Positions 1-8,240 of a DNA stretch of 64,000 nt are shown here, in pieces. A model generated the notes under the pieces. That model was given only the letters and a program-made list of their open reading frames with translations, was not told the DNA's origin and did not search any database. The stretch is from an uncultured Lachnospiraceae bacterium (lineage in GTDB: Bacteria; Bacillota; Clostridia; Lachnospirales; Lachnospiraceae). Position 1 is the stretch's first letter. Each line of letters begins with the position of its first letter. The position numbers were made by a program, and so were the translations under genes. The stretch covers positions 21,011 through 85,010 of the forward strand of contig CATOOV010000005.1 in the NCBI GenBank assembly GCA_951801955.1, read 5' to 3'.

Positions 1-606
1 CATAATCCTGGCATTATGTTCAATCACCTTGCGGTTTGCTTCACTGTAGCCTGGATCCATGACCAAAAAATTTAGTTCAAACGACACTTTCCGATGTTTT
101 TGCAGTTCCTGGAACAATTTCGCCATTACCATGGAATCCTTTCCGCCTGAAATACAGACGGCAATCCGGTCTCCTTCCTGTACCAGCTTATAATCCCGGA
201 CTGCTTTGGCAAACCGGGAAAAAAGCTGCTTATGGAATTTCTTGCGGATGCTCTTCTCAATCTCGGCGCCCCTCTGTTCTTTTCGGTTTACAGATTCCTG
301 CATCTGTGATATCAACCATCCATGATAACCGCCTTTTAATGAATATGCCTCAAATCCCTGCCTAACTAATTCCTCTGCCCTTTGACGGCTAAAAATCCCT
401 TTGTTGCAATAAAGGATCAGTTTTTTATCCTTTGGAAACCCCTGTAACTTCTCTTTCCATTTCTCCTGGGAAACATGCAGCGCCTGTGGAATCCCCCCAT
501 AAGACACGTCAAATTCCTCCCGGATATCCACCAAAAAGAAAGTACCTTCCCCCATCTTTTGTAAATCCTGGTATGTGATTTCCAGGTTTTCTGATTTAAG
601 TTCCAT
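1..606 (-). CDS. Rhodanese-PP-loop ATPase fusion, TtcA-like tRNA thiolation family (3' end outside window)
   Basis: I translated this frame by hand. It starts at 606 after GGAGAAG with a 4-nt gap and stays open to the window edge (202 codons). Residues ~20-95 form a rhodanese-like domain (LVDIREEFDVSYGGIP, then the cysteine loop YCNKGIFS). Residues ~160-185 carry the PP-loop SGGKDSMVM, followed by NFLVMDPGYSEANRK. PP-loop proteins of the TtcA/TilS group adenylate a tRNA base before thiolation, and a rhodanese can supply persulfide sulfur, so the fusion would place sulfur donor and ATPase in one chain. The tRNA target is inference; a general PP-loop sulfurtransferase is equally possible. The C-terminus, which would show iron-sulfur cysteines, is missing. 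Confidence 0.85.
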   Translation of the reverse strand, partial: MELKSENLEITYQDLQKMGEGTFFLVDIREEFDVSYGGIPQALHVSQEKWKEKLQGFPKDKKLILYCNKGIFSRQRAEELVRQGFEAYSLKGGYHGWLISQMQESVNRKEQRGAEIEKSIRKKFHKQLFSRFAKAVRDYKLVQEGDRIAVCISGGKDSMVMAKLFQELQKHRKVSFELNFLVMDPGYSEANRKVIEHNARIM

Positions 607-804
607 GCCACTTCTCCTGTGCATATTACGATTGACCTTTTCTTTTCCTTGTCCATTATACATGGAGAAGCAGCATTAAGCAAGAAACATATCTAAATCC
701 CTTTATTTGCAGTTCCTCAAAGGCTTTCTCATTAAACAAAAAACAGTTCTGAATCCCTGTAATCCCCCACAGGCTTTTATCTCAATCAAAGTTCCACTTC
801 CTAT

Positions 805-2052
805 TTAGTGAAAAGAAGGGTTCATCTGGTATACGCATAGGGTAATGGTTCCATCTTCGTTCCATAAAAAGGTTTCAATATAAACTTTTTCCTGCCCGCC
901 AAAAATATTTTTCGCTTTTGCCATTCCCTCCTCATCTTTTTCTGAGAGCATCTCCACTGAAATTGTTGAGGAAGAACCCGCGCCATCTTCACCAACCTGG
1001 TACTCATACGTAAGATTTCCCTCTGTATCTGGTGTCAATATCATTTCCTTTACAAGGCTGGCTTTCTTTTCAAAATCTGCCTTTTTCCAATCACTGATTT
1101 CCTCTGAAACCCTTTCGAAAAAATCGTCTTCTTGGGACGTATTCGTTTTCTCCTCCTTTTGACCATCTTTTTTAGGAGAACGTTCTCCTGTTATATTCTC
1201 TTCTTCATCTTCTGCCCCATCTTCCTTCCACTTCATCTCCATCTCTCTGATGTAATCCTCGGCTGCCCGTTTATCTGCTTTCTTTTTCTCTAACGGCAGC
1301 GTAAACAAAGCATTGGTTCCTTGATACGATTCATTTCGGCTGATAGCGCCGCTTTCCTTGTCAAACTGATACGCCTCTGTGTTATAAAATGTCCCATCAC
1401 TGACACAAAGGAAAATTTCACGGTCTGCAAATATCTCCACATTATCGCACTCTGCAATCCGGTACTGGATTCCATCTTCTAGAATTTCAGAATAACAGCC
1501 ATTCATAGTCACAATATTATACTGTGCTGGATCCAGCCCCTCAATCAACGGCGATATAAAAAATGGATCCTTGCCATAGCTTTCTTCACTGGTATCTGGT
1601 CTTGGCGTCCCATCTGTATGTTCAATTGCAGTTACCACATAAGTTCTGTCATCGTATACATTTCCTTGCCCATCCTGGCTGATAAATTCACTCAAGCGCC
1701 TGCCAGAGACAATCCCAAGAAGTGTAATCCGATAATTGCCATACTCCTGGACTTCATGAACTGCCACTGCATCCTCACCGTTAAATGCTGCTGCCAACCC
1801 CTTGTCTTTTGTCACCTCTGCCACCTGCCCTGGGGTCAGGTATTTCCAAGCTGCGTATACAGTGAAAGAACCAACGGACAGTACCAATACCGCAAGCGCT
1901 ACCGCTGCCGGAATTCTTTTTCTTTTCTGTGTACCCATAATTTCTGCCTCCTTTTTCCAAGCTTTTTTTAATATCTCCTGATTTAATCTGTCATCTGGTT
2001 CTATTTTGGAAGAAAGGGCATATTTTAACAAATCATCCATATCATGTTTCAT
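805..2052 (-). CDS. Membrane-anchored anti-sigma-like protein (DUF4179-type)
   Basis: 415 aa. A charged cytoplasmic segment (residues 1-45) precedes one transmembrane helix (about 46-66, PAAVALAVLVLSVGSFTVYAAW). A large extracellular part follows, with a charged Lys/Glu/Asp linker near 255-330. The start lies inside the 3' end of the ECF sigma gene (11-nt overlap), so the two are probably translationally coupled. A single-span protein encoded directly after its sigma factor is the usual layout of a sigma/anti-sigma pair. The amino-terminal segment would bind sigma and the outer domain would sense envelope stress. The family assignment is from overall architecture; the signal sensed is unknown. 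Confidence 0.75.
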   Translation of the reverse strand: MKHDMDDLLKYALSSKIEPDDRLNQEILKKAWKKEAEIMGTQKRKRIPAAVALAVLVLSVGSFTVYAAWKYLTPGQVAEVTKDKGLAAAFNGEDAVAVHEVQEYGNYRITLLGIVSGRRLSEFISQDGQGNVYDDRTYVVTAIEHTDGTPRPDTSEESYGKDPFFISPLIEGLDPAQYNIVTMNGCYSEILEDGIQYRIAECDNVEIFADREIFLCVSDGTFYNTEAYQFDKESGAISRNESYQGTNALFTLPLEKKKADKRAAEDYIREMEMKWKEDGAEDEEENITGERSPKKDGQKEEKTNTSQEDDFFERVSEEISDWKKADFEKKASLVKEMILTPDTEGNLTYEYQVGEDGAGSSSTISVEMLSEKDEEGMAKAKNIFGGQEKVYIETFLWNEDGTITLCVYQMNPSFH

Positions 2053-2572
2053 TGATCATAACCTCCAAATCTTTTTTCAGCAAGGCTCTTGCTTTGTGAA
2101 GCCGGCTTTTTACAGTTCCTTGAGGAATCCTCATAACCGTTCCGATTTCTTCTATCGAAAGTTGAAGGGTATAGAAAAGATACACAGGTATGCGATATTT
2201 TTCGTCTAAATGTTCTACCGCCTTTCGCACTTGTTCCTTAAATTCCTTTTGAAGTATGGCATCTTCTGCAGAATTGCTTTTCTGTGGCATTTCCTCTTGA
2301 ATTGCTTCTTCTATCAAAGTTTGGGTTCCGGCAATTCTCTGACGCCAGGCAAATTTACGCCTTCGGTTTTTCCATATGCGCAATGCAACAGAAACCAGAT
2401 AACTTTTGGGATTACGGTCAAAATCAAGACATTCCCCCAACTCCACCGCCTTTAGAAACGTATCTTGATAAAGATCCTCTGCCTCCTGGCGGTTTCTGGT
2501 AATCTGACTGCAAAATGTGTAAATATCTTTTCCATATTCTTGAATGCACTGTTCCAGTTGTATTCTGTTCAT
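2042..2572 (-). CDS. ECF-type RNA polymerase sigma factor
   Basis: 176 aa from the ATG at 2572, chosen because GAGGAG lies just upstream; an in-frame ATG 12 codons earlier has no comparable site. Region 2 is visible as YTFCSQITRNRQEAEDLYQDTFLKA, and region 4 as LSIEEIGTVMRIPQGTVKSRLHKARALL, a helix-turn-helix with the GTVKSRL signature. Regions 1 and 3 are absent, as usual for ECF sigma factors. It would direct RNA polymerase to a small regulon and be held inactive by the overlapping downstream membrane protein. The upstream sequence has a GAACC motif near 2637 that may be an autoregulated ECF promoter. Confidence 0.9.
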   Translation of the reverse strand: MNRIQLEQCIQEYGKDIYTFCSQITRNRQEAEDLYQDTFLKAVELGECLDFDRNPKSYLVSVALRIWKNRRRKFAWRQRIAGTQTLIEEAIQEEMPQKSNSAEDAILQKEFKEQVRKAVEHLDEKYRIPVYLFYTLQLSIEEIGTVMRIPQGTVKSRLHKARALLKKDLEVMINET

Positions 2573-2750
2573 AATCTCCTCAATTCTGTGCCTTGCTTTG
2601 CCCTTCACCTATACATTGTAATAACTTTTATTTTGGTTCACAGAAAATATAAAAATTTTATTCCATAATGTTTCCTATTATTTTTAGACAATTTTTGATA
2701 TACTAATGAAATATCACATTCACTTTCCGTCAAATATGAACGTGATATTT

Positions 2751-2929
2751 ACTATTACTCAGGCGGTTAAATATCACAACAGAATTACGCTGAACAAATT
2801 TTCACATGCAAGACAAAAGATTGAGCTGCAGCGATTGATGAGGGTCTGCCCCGCTTTATCGGGTACAACGCAGCAGATGGAAATTTGGGCAAGTAAAATG
2901 TCGCGGTATTTAGCTGCCTGAATAATAGT
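2751..2929. repeat. Dispersed inverted-repeat element, copy 1 (179 bp)
   Basis: The ends are imperfect inverted repeats beginning ACTATTACTCAGGCGGTTAA and ending in its near complement before 2929. The interior, read on the plus strand, contains the word AGCAGATGGAAATTT, which recurs in a second copy at 35643-35807 in the opposite orientation. No transposase is encoded. It sits in the gap between the sigma-factor promoter region and the gamma-carbonic anhydrase gene. Confidence 0.75.
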
Positions 2930-2965
2930 ACCTAACACAACTGATCTTAAGAAAGGATAATGACA

Positions 2966-3460
2966 ATGCATACTCTGAAAGATCCCATCATAGGAAAAAA
3001 TGTTTTCATGGCTACCGGCGCCGTGGTCTGTGGTGATGTAACTTTAAAAGACAATGTTAATATCTGGTTTCACGCTGTTATCCGTGCAGAAAGTGGTTCC
3101 ATCGTAATTGGAAAGGATTCCAACATTCAGGACGGATGCATCATCCATGTGGACCAGGGTGCAGACGTCACCATCGGAGAACAAGTCACAATCGGGCATG
3201 GCGCAATTATCCATGGCTGTACCATTGGCGACTGCACACTAGTCGGCATGGGCGCCATCATCATGAATCATGCGGTAATCGGAAAAAACTGCATTGTTGC
3301 TGCTGGAGCCCTAGTCACGCAAAACACCATAATTCCAGACAACTCCCTGGTTCTTGGCAACCCTGCAAAAATAAAACGAACCGTTACAGAAGAAGAGATC
3401 TCCCATAACCGACAAAATGCAGAGACTTATTTGGAGGATGTAGCATATTATACCAGATAA
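2966..3460 (+). CDS. Gamma-class carbonic anhydrase-like hexapeptide-repeat protein
   Basis: About 164 aa forming a left-handed beta-helix of hexapeptide repeats (VVCGDVTL, ADVTIGEQVTIGHGAIIHGCTIG, LVGMGAIIMNHAVIG), with an amphipathic C-terminal helix (EEEISHNRQNAETYLEDVAYY). The zinc-ligand-type histidines of the gamma-carbonic anhydrase fold are present (HVDQG, IGHGAIIHG). Members are soluble trimers; many bacterial YrdA/PaaY-like relatives have weak or unknown activity, so carbonic anhydrase function is likely but not certain. An ATG at 2960 is also in frame; 2966 is preferred because AAAGGA then sits 8 nt upstream. It appears monocistronic. Confidence 0.88.
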   Translation: MHTLKDPIIGKNVFMATGAVVCGDVTLKDNVNIWFHAVIRAESGSIVIGKDSNIQDGCIIHVDQGADVTIGEQVTIGHGAIIHGCTIGDCTLVGMGAIIMNHAVIGKNCIVAAGALVTQNTIIPDNSLVLGNPAKIKRTVTEEEISHNRQNAETYLEDVAYYTR

Positions 3461-3481
3461 TTCTCTACATTAATTGATCTA

Positions 3482-3535
3482 GGTGTCAAAAGATGGTTTT
3501 CGAAAAGGATTTTATCGAACCAACTTTTGACACCT
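3482..3535 (+). terminator. Long hairpin downstream of the gamma-carbonic anhydrase gene
   Basis: GGTGTCAAAAG...TTTTCGA pairs with TCGAACCAACTTTTGACACC in a stem of about 20 bp with one mismatch and one bulge. No clear U-tract follows, so it may be a terminator or a structured repeat. The rest of 3536-3871 is AT-rich with no gene I can support. It ends in the leader of the next gene, whose ribosome-binding site is AAGGAG. Confidence 0.5.
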
Positions 3536-3871
3536 AAATTATGAATTAAAATTGCAGTGAATGGAATAATTTTATCCATTTCGCTTCAAAATGATTTACA
3601 ATTCCACTGTGACCAATATCCATTATTATGATTTTATCCACATCATCCTGTGTAAATAAAAAATCAAATAGAATAAAATTGCCACTTATTTCACTGTTTC
3701 AATTTTCATAAAATAATTACTCATCCTTTCCACTTAGATATGGGGTTATCATTCCACCACCTTCATTCCCAGCTTATTTTTTTGAAACCCTTGACATTCA
3801 CAGAAAAATATGTTATATACTTATAAATACATAACAATACAAAACAATACTTTTGCAAAGGAGAATTTTCT

Positions 3872-4432
3872 ATGGAATACACAATCCTATCTTTGAGAAA
3901 GAATCCAAAGATACTTGGTTTATTTTTAAAGGGACAAGAATACCAGCCATCCGTCAGCCGAGTTGATTTTTTTAATCAAGCAATCGAACATGCTTTGTCA
4001 TCACAAAGCAATTGGAAAAACTTATCAGGCGTAACCCTTGACTATCCCAAAGTTGACGCTTCCACTCCTCAATTCTTCCAGCTTAAAGTGGATAAAAATA
4101 AATGGAACCGTATTGTAGATGAAATAAAAAACTCTTTTTATCCACCGCTTAAAAGGACCACCGCCCCATATGCAGTGAAGCTTGTCTTGACAAGCTACTT
4201 GCAATATTTATCAAATATACAGAAAGGCTATAAAGAAAATGCAGCGGATCATCATATGGATGAAGCGAAAACCAGAGAAACAGAATTAAGCAAACCAGAG
4301 ATGGCAAAAATTCTTTGCGAGATGATGCTTACGGATGAGTGCAAAGAAATTAGAGAAATCCGTAAGCTTATGTTGGATTGGAGGAACGATACAAATGGCA
4401 ATGATAACAAACGTATTCAAAAGGAACAATGA
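3872..4432 (+). CDS. Hypothetical protein, possible remnant-element cargo
   Basis: 186 aa; start fixed by AAGGAG with 8-nt spacing. I do not recognise the family. The middle (residues ~65-115) has a predicted strand then two helices (FQLKVDKNKWNRIVDEIKNS, then YAVKLVLTSYLQYLSNIQK). This could be a small DNA-binding or partition-type fold, but that is speculation. The C-terminal third is charged and helical. It is AT-rich, lies left of the phosphatase att site and overlaps a short ORF at its 3' end, consistent with accessory DNA of a plasmid- or phage-derived element. Confidence 0.6.
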   Translation: MEYTILSLRKNPKILGLFLKGQEYQPSVSRVDFFNQAIEHALSSQSNWKNLSGVTLDYPKVDASTPQFFQLKVDKNKWNRIVDEIKNSFYPPLKRTTAPYAVKLVLTSYLQYLSNIQKGYKENAADHHMDEAKTRETELSKPEMAKILCEMMLTDECKEIREIRKLMLDWRNDTNGNDNKRIQKEQ

Positions 4433-4648
4433 GGTACAGTCGTTAAATGATGCTTTTACAGCTTTAGTAAACTTAAACCCTAACGATAAATATAAAAAGC
4501 AGAAAGCTGCTGGTTCCCTTGGCGGGTCATGTACATCTGGCTTTTTGAAGAGGCAAGGAAAGACCTACCAAAGAACAAGGTAGATGGATTTATGATAACA
4601 GCAAACACCTATGTACACATTGGATATGATGGAGTATTGTATGTTTAA
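4395..4648 (+). pseudogene. Small gene split by a frameshift
   Basis: A reading frame starts at 4395 (ATG after GGAGGAAC with 9-nt spacing, MAMITNVFKRNNEVQ...) and runs to 4583. The last ~20 codons look non-coding. A different frame, open from ATG 4529 to the stop at 4648, encodes the plausible ending ARKDLPKNKVDGFMITANT followed by YVHIGYDGVLYV. The simplest reading is one gene of about 80 codons with a frameshift near 4520. It overlaps the upstream gene by 38 nt. The family is not recognised. Two separate micro-ORFs remain possible. Confidence 0.35.
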
Positions 4649-4886
4649 TTTTTGAATAGTAAAATAAATTTTATATGTAAAATTTATTGCAACGCTCTTT
4701 TTAATGGTATAAAATATCTTTGATATATTTCATTTTTCTTGAAATACAAATTTAGAATTTACTTCAAATCCGCACCAAACTATGCTAATTTATGCAGATG
4801 TATGCAGAATTTGATTAAAATAAGCAAGAAAGGAAAATGCTCACAAAGCCAGTAAATACAAAGGTTTTGCAGAGATATGCAAGGTT
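4649..4886. other. Gene-free stretch resembling a degraded element end
   Basis: AT-rich, with no ORF I can support. The part from about 4765 to 4886 resembles, at low identity but in the same order, the segment just before the right-hand phosphatase copy (about 8985-9119): a CACCA word, then GCAGA/GTAGA with TATGC-like words, then AAATGC, then CAAGGTTT. This suggests that it is the right end of an older, related insertion. Confidence 0.35.
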
Positions 4887-4946
4887 ATGCAAAATACGAT
4901 AAAAATACTTTTCGTCTGCCACGGCAATATCTTGAAATGTTCCTGA
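4887..4946 (+). pseudogene. Truncated 5' end of the tyrosine phosphatase gene
   Basis: ATG at 4887 opens MQNTIKILFVCHGNI and then runs off into LKCS and a stop at 4944-4946. The first 15 codons match the intact low-molecular-weight phosphatase at 9120 (MIKILFVCHGNICRSP) up to the active-site loop. Similarity stops abruptly after 4932. This is the original gene start, separated from its body by insertion of the 4.2-kb element. Confidence 0.75.
4911..4932 (+). repeat. Left attachment core (22-bp direct repeat)
   Basis: This is identical to 9135-9156. The core spells the codons for FVCHGNI of the phosphatase active site. About 56 bp further in (4988-5014) are two close copies of a TAC(T/C)ACACCA-like word (CTATACCA, CTACACCA), matched by a similar pair at 8969-8994 inside the right end. 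This is the expected arrangement of core and arm-type sites for a tyrosine integrase. Confidence 0.75.
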
Positions 4947-5122
4947 AAAGTCTGTAAAATCAATGGTTTCACGGAAAATCAAGGCGCTTACTATACCACT
5001 ACTACACCATTTTTGAAAGAGCCTTGGAATGACAAAGTTAACAAAAAATCAATTTAGAAATTTTGTATAAATCTAAAATATATTGGATTATGATGCAAAT
5101 TGGACAGACACTGTCTATAACA

Positions 5123-5158
5123 AAAAAAGGAATAAAGAGGTATTCTTATTCCTTTTTT
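5123..5158 (+). terminator. Perfect hairpin terminator inside the left end of the element
   Basis: AAAAAAGGAATAA at 5123-5135 pairs perfectly with TTATTCCTTTTTT at 5146-5158, around a 10-nt loop. The T-run at the end makes it a plausible intrinsic terminator on either strand. It isolates the cargo promoter from transcription entering from the left. Confidence 0.65.
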
Positions 5159-5224
5159 GTTGCAAAGAAGTAGCTAAACAAAGAAAATATGAGAGTAATT
5201 TTTCAAAATATTCCTGTAAAACTA

Positions 5225-5253
5225 TTGACAAGAAATATACGAAGTGTTATCTT
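5225..5253 (+). promoter_or_regulatory. Sigma-A-type promoter for the GTPase-like gene
   Basis: TTGACA (5225-5230) and TATCTT (5248-5253) are separated by 17 bp. This is near-consensus and lies about 70 bp upstream of the chosen start at 5323. Confidence 0.55.
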
Positions 5254-5322
5254 AATCAAAGAAAGGGAATAATATACAAAAAATATTCTTGTAAATATCA
5301 AAATAAGAGGGAGGAAAGTTTA

Positions 5323-7587
5323 ATGCAGGAATACAAAATCAATATGATTCTTGATGGCGGCTCGTACAAGGCATCATATACGAAAGATGGGAGGCAGTTG
5401 AAAGTAACTATTGGAAACGAAAAGGTTACTACAGTAATGGCTGCTCGTAAGGTGAGCAAAGAGGTTGAGGAACTTATGAATTCGTCTTTGGAATTAATAG
5501 ATCTGAAAAAGATGTATGCAATAAATCGTGATGCTGAGCGGTGTGGTTACCATTGTTCAGTAATTAGGTTTCAGAATGTGTCGATTGAGATTGCCGTAAA
5601 GATAATGTTTCCAGATAGCTATGAAGAATTTATAAAATCAGAAGACTTTTCTCAAATTAAGATTGAGGATAAACCGTTGGAAATCTTGAACGTAGGGTGT
5701 ACGGGTTCTGGTAAGACAAGGTTTATTCTAAGCGCAGTTCTTTCGAATAGCGCGTTGAAAAATTTTGTACCAGCATTGACAAGTTTAAAGGAAACTACGG
5801 CATGCTCGATTGTATACCATATTAATTCATCGACTCAGGAAATGCCAAAAGAGTGTGATTTTAAACTAATTGTTGAATTAAAAAGCAAAGAAGAGATTTA
5901 TGTTAGTATTAAAGCTTTAATTGTCGAAGCAGTAGAGGAATACATTGTTACGATTAAAGAAAATTGCAAAAAGATTTCTGTTCTTTCTGAATTGTGCAAA
6001 AAGTGTAGGGGCACTGTGGCAAAAAGATTAGAATTGAATTATGACAAAACATTTGGGTTAGGAATCAGAAATCTTAATAATAGCCTTTCGGTTTCAATAG
6101 AGGAGCTGACCAAAAGTGCGTTGATTGATTTTTATGGAAGCAGCAAATCAATTGATAAAATGGCAGAGAAGGATAGTGATTTTATTATTAAACAGCTGAT
6201 TCGTGATTACGAAGATGAACAGTTTGATATCAGCAGTGATGAAATTGAAGCTATGCTCGAAGCATATAATAACGAGGCTATGATTACAACAATATATTCC
6301 GAATTAGAGAAAGATCTGGAGGCGTATAATAAAGAATATTCTTCAGAATCGAGTATAGGAGAGATTCTAACTTATTTTGGGCATACTGAGGATGCAAAGA
6401 CGTTAGATTACTTGAGCCATGTGTTTGGTAATAAGAGTAAGCAGAGGAAAGGCGATTTTTACACAATTGAACCTGTTGTAAAGAAGGCGGAATTTTATTT
6501 GCAGATAAAGAATATGTCATATGATAGAGAGATTATTCTATCAGACAGTATAGGAATAAATCAGGGACAAAAAGATGCGGCAAGAATTAGTGAAGTTGTC
6601 TTTAATCGCGTTCAGGAAGCTGTACAAAGCAGAAAACCGGATATTATCTTGTATCATACAAAATTAAATAATAAGGATGATTATATGCTTGACATAATAA
6701 AGAAGTTGAATGCTCAGGGTTATGGTCAGTCTACTTATGTTGTTGCCGGAAGGTTGGATGAAGTCCTTTCTACATATTTAACGGATAAGTATATGGAGAA
6801 GGACGATATGACAGAAGCGATATTTGATGATTTTGTAGAGGAGACAAAACAAATCTATGTTGATTCGGACAGTGTGACATTAAATTCCATTATTGGTGAA
6901 AAATACTTAATTTGCGATAAAACAAATAAGATTGCAGAAAATGCAGATTATGCGTTCAAGTATACTTGTCCGATGATTTTGGAACATGTGATTACGGAGG
7001 TCTTAGGAATTGAAAAAAGCAATTGTCATTATGATGATGTAGATTTCATGGAGATAATTCAGAATAATGATGTAGCAGGAAATGTGTATAGAAATTATTT
7101 GGATAGTATACCGCGAATGATTCCGTTAGCTTACAATCAAATGCGGTGGAATACATTGCAGAGAGCTATTGAGGAATTGCGTTGGGATGGATACGGATTT
7201 GACGTATTATATCCAGCATTTAATATTAAGAATGCTATAGCGTATGAATTAAATCGGGATGAAATCAGAAGTGAATTTGCCAAGAAATTTAGAGAAGATG
7301 CAGAGGAAATGAAGCGCAGATACTTACTTGAAGTGGCTGAAGTTGCACAGATAGTACTAGTAACAGAGTATCGTATGCTGATGAAACGTTTATTGGCAAT
7401 GCGCAATGATATAGTTTATCGCACAAACCTGAATTTAACAATGACAGATGATAGGAAGTACAACTTACATCGTTTATACAATACCTGTTTGGAGCAGGAT
7501 GGTGTAAAAGGTGCATATGTATTGAAAATTGTATTTCATATCGCGTGGATTCGAACACTTGAGTATTTTAAGAGAAAAGCAGGATAA
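5323..7587 (+). CDS. Large P-loop (GTPase/dynamin-like) protein of unknown function
   Basis: 754 aa from the ATG at 5323, which has GGGAGG 8 nt upstream; an 80-codon upstream extension is AT-rich and contains the promoter, so it was rejected. A P-loop GCTGSGKT sits at residues 125-132. A possible switch threonine follows (LKETTACSIVYHI, ~150-162). A DxxG-type motif, LSDSIGINQG, is at about 405-414, and possible base-specificity segments lie at ~441-452 (ILYHTKLNNKDD) or ~473-480 (VVAGRLDE). The P-loop to DxxG distance (~275 residues) holds a long helical insert. The C-terminal ~250 residues are helical with no membrane segment. The order resembles large GTPases, but AAA-type ATPases are not excluded. 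It is the only full-length gene of the integrated element, which makes a defence or element-maintenance role possible. Confidence 0.8.
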   Translation: MQEYKINMILDGGSYKASYTKDGRQLKVTIGNEKVTTVMAARKVSKEVEELMNSSLELIDLKKMYAINRDAERCGYHCSVIRFQNVSIEIAVKIMFPDSYEEFIKSEDFSQIKIEDKPLEILNVGCTGSGKTRFILSAVLSNSALKNFVPALTSLKETTACSIVYHINSSTQEMPKECDFKLIVELKSKEEIYVSIKALIVEAVEEYIVTIKENCKKISVLSELCKKCRGTVAKRLELNYDKTFGLGIRNLNNSLSVSIEELTKSALIDFYGSSKSIDKMAEKDSDFIIKQLIRDYEDEQFDISSDEIEAMLEAYNNEAMITTIYSELEKDLEAYNKEYSSESSIGEILTYFGHTEDAKTLDYLSHVFGNKSKQRKGDFYTIEPVVKKAEFYLQIKNMSYDREIILSDSIGINQGQKDAARISEVVFNRVQEAVQSRKPDIILYHTKLNNKDDYMLDIIKKLNAQGYGQSTYVVAGRLDEVLSTYLTDKYMEKDDMTEAIFDDFVEETKQIYVDSDSVTLNSIIGEKYLICDKTNKIAENADYAFKYTCPMILEHVITEVLGIEKSNCHYDDVDFMEIIQNNDVAGNVYRNYLDSIPRMIPLAYNQMRWNTLQRAIEELRWDGYGFDVLYPAFNIKNAIAYELNRDEIRSEFAKKFREDAEEMKRRYLLEVAEVAQIVLVTEYRMLMKRLLAMRNDIVYRTNLNLTMTDDRKYNLHRLYNTCLEQDGVKGAYVLKIVFHIAWIRTLEYFKRKAG

Positions 7588-8009
7588 TGTGGTGGTAGAG
7601 GCTGTTAGTATTCTAGGGCAAACCCCTTTTCCGATTCCCTAATGCCAAACGCAGAGAGTTGGTTATCTCAAAGGATACTTACTTTAGAATGAGCTATGTT
7701 TAATTGAACAAAGTTCCTTCTGCTCCTTGTGGCAATAATATTTTCAATTTAACTCATTTGGTTCATCATAAGATTAGCACATCTTCTATTTGGTTGGTTT
7801 GATGTGGTAATCTTATGATACCAAGGATGTGGTGCTTTTTATGTCAAGATACCAGTTTTATTGGTGGGAAAGTTGAGTAAATTGTATTAAAGGCAGCGAT
7901 ATTTTAACAATTAATCCATGAGGTGAGTTTTTTCGATAACAAACCCAGGAATCAGAAATACCTCCATTTGAAATGGGGGTAACTACATTTTTTACAATTT
8001 TTCATTTGT
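7588..8009. other. Gene-free region with two hairpins
   Basis: No ORF is supported. An 18-bp near-perfect inverted repeat (TCATAAGATTAGCACATC at 7766-7783, its partner at 7801-7818) and a second hairpin at 7961-7979 (CCTCCATTT/AATGGGGG) followed by a T-rich tract are present. Either could end transcription from the GTPase-like gene or from the opposite strand. Confidence 0.45.
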
Positions 8010-8240
8010 TTATACTTGTTCACAGTCAAAGCTATTTGGTACGATGCCGCACAAAACATTAATGCTATTTTCACTGTCTTCAGTATTTTCATTATATTCG
8101 CGCATAGCTTTATTAATTTGAATACATAATGAATATAATATATCGTCTTTTAGATTGCTTTTTTGGTTTTCACTCATATCATACCCATCTTCATATTTAT
8201 TATAAATATCACCAATTGTTGAATCAATAGGTATTTGATT
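8010..8240 (-). pseudogene. 3' part of an unknown gene, 5' end lost at a junction
   Basis: An open frame with good coding character runs from 8240 down to the TAA at 8010. It includes an ATG at 8177 (MSENQKSNLKDDILYSLCIQ, 55 aa to the stop) without a convincing ribosome-binding site. Coding-like sequence continues upstream (PIDSTIGDIYNKYEDGYD) to the point where the plus-strand integrase fragment begins. It is most simply the C-terminal part of a gene cut by recombination. The family is not recognised. Confidence 0.45.

Noticed and set aside
417..683. 88-codon minus-strand frame
   Set aside because: It is a shadow of the rhodanese/PP-loop gene, whose correct frame (start 606) gives clear rhodanese and PP-loop motifs.
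5083..5322. 80-residue amino-terminal extension of the GTPase-like protein
   Set aside because: It covers a terminator hairpin and a near-consensus promoter, is Lys/Asn/Cys-biased and lacks a ribosome-binding site; ATG 5323 has GGAGG.
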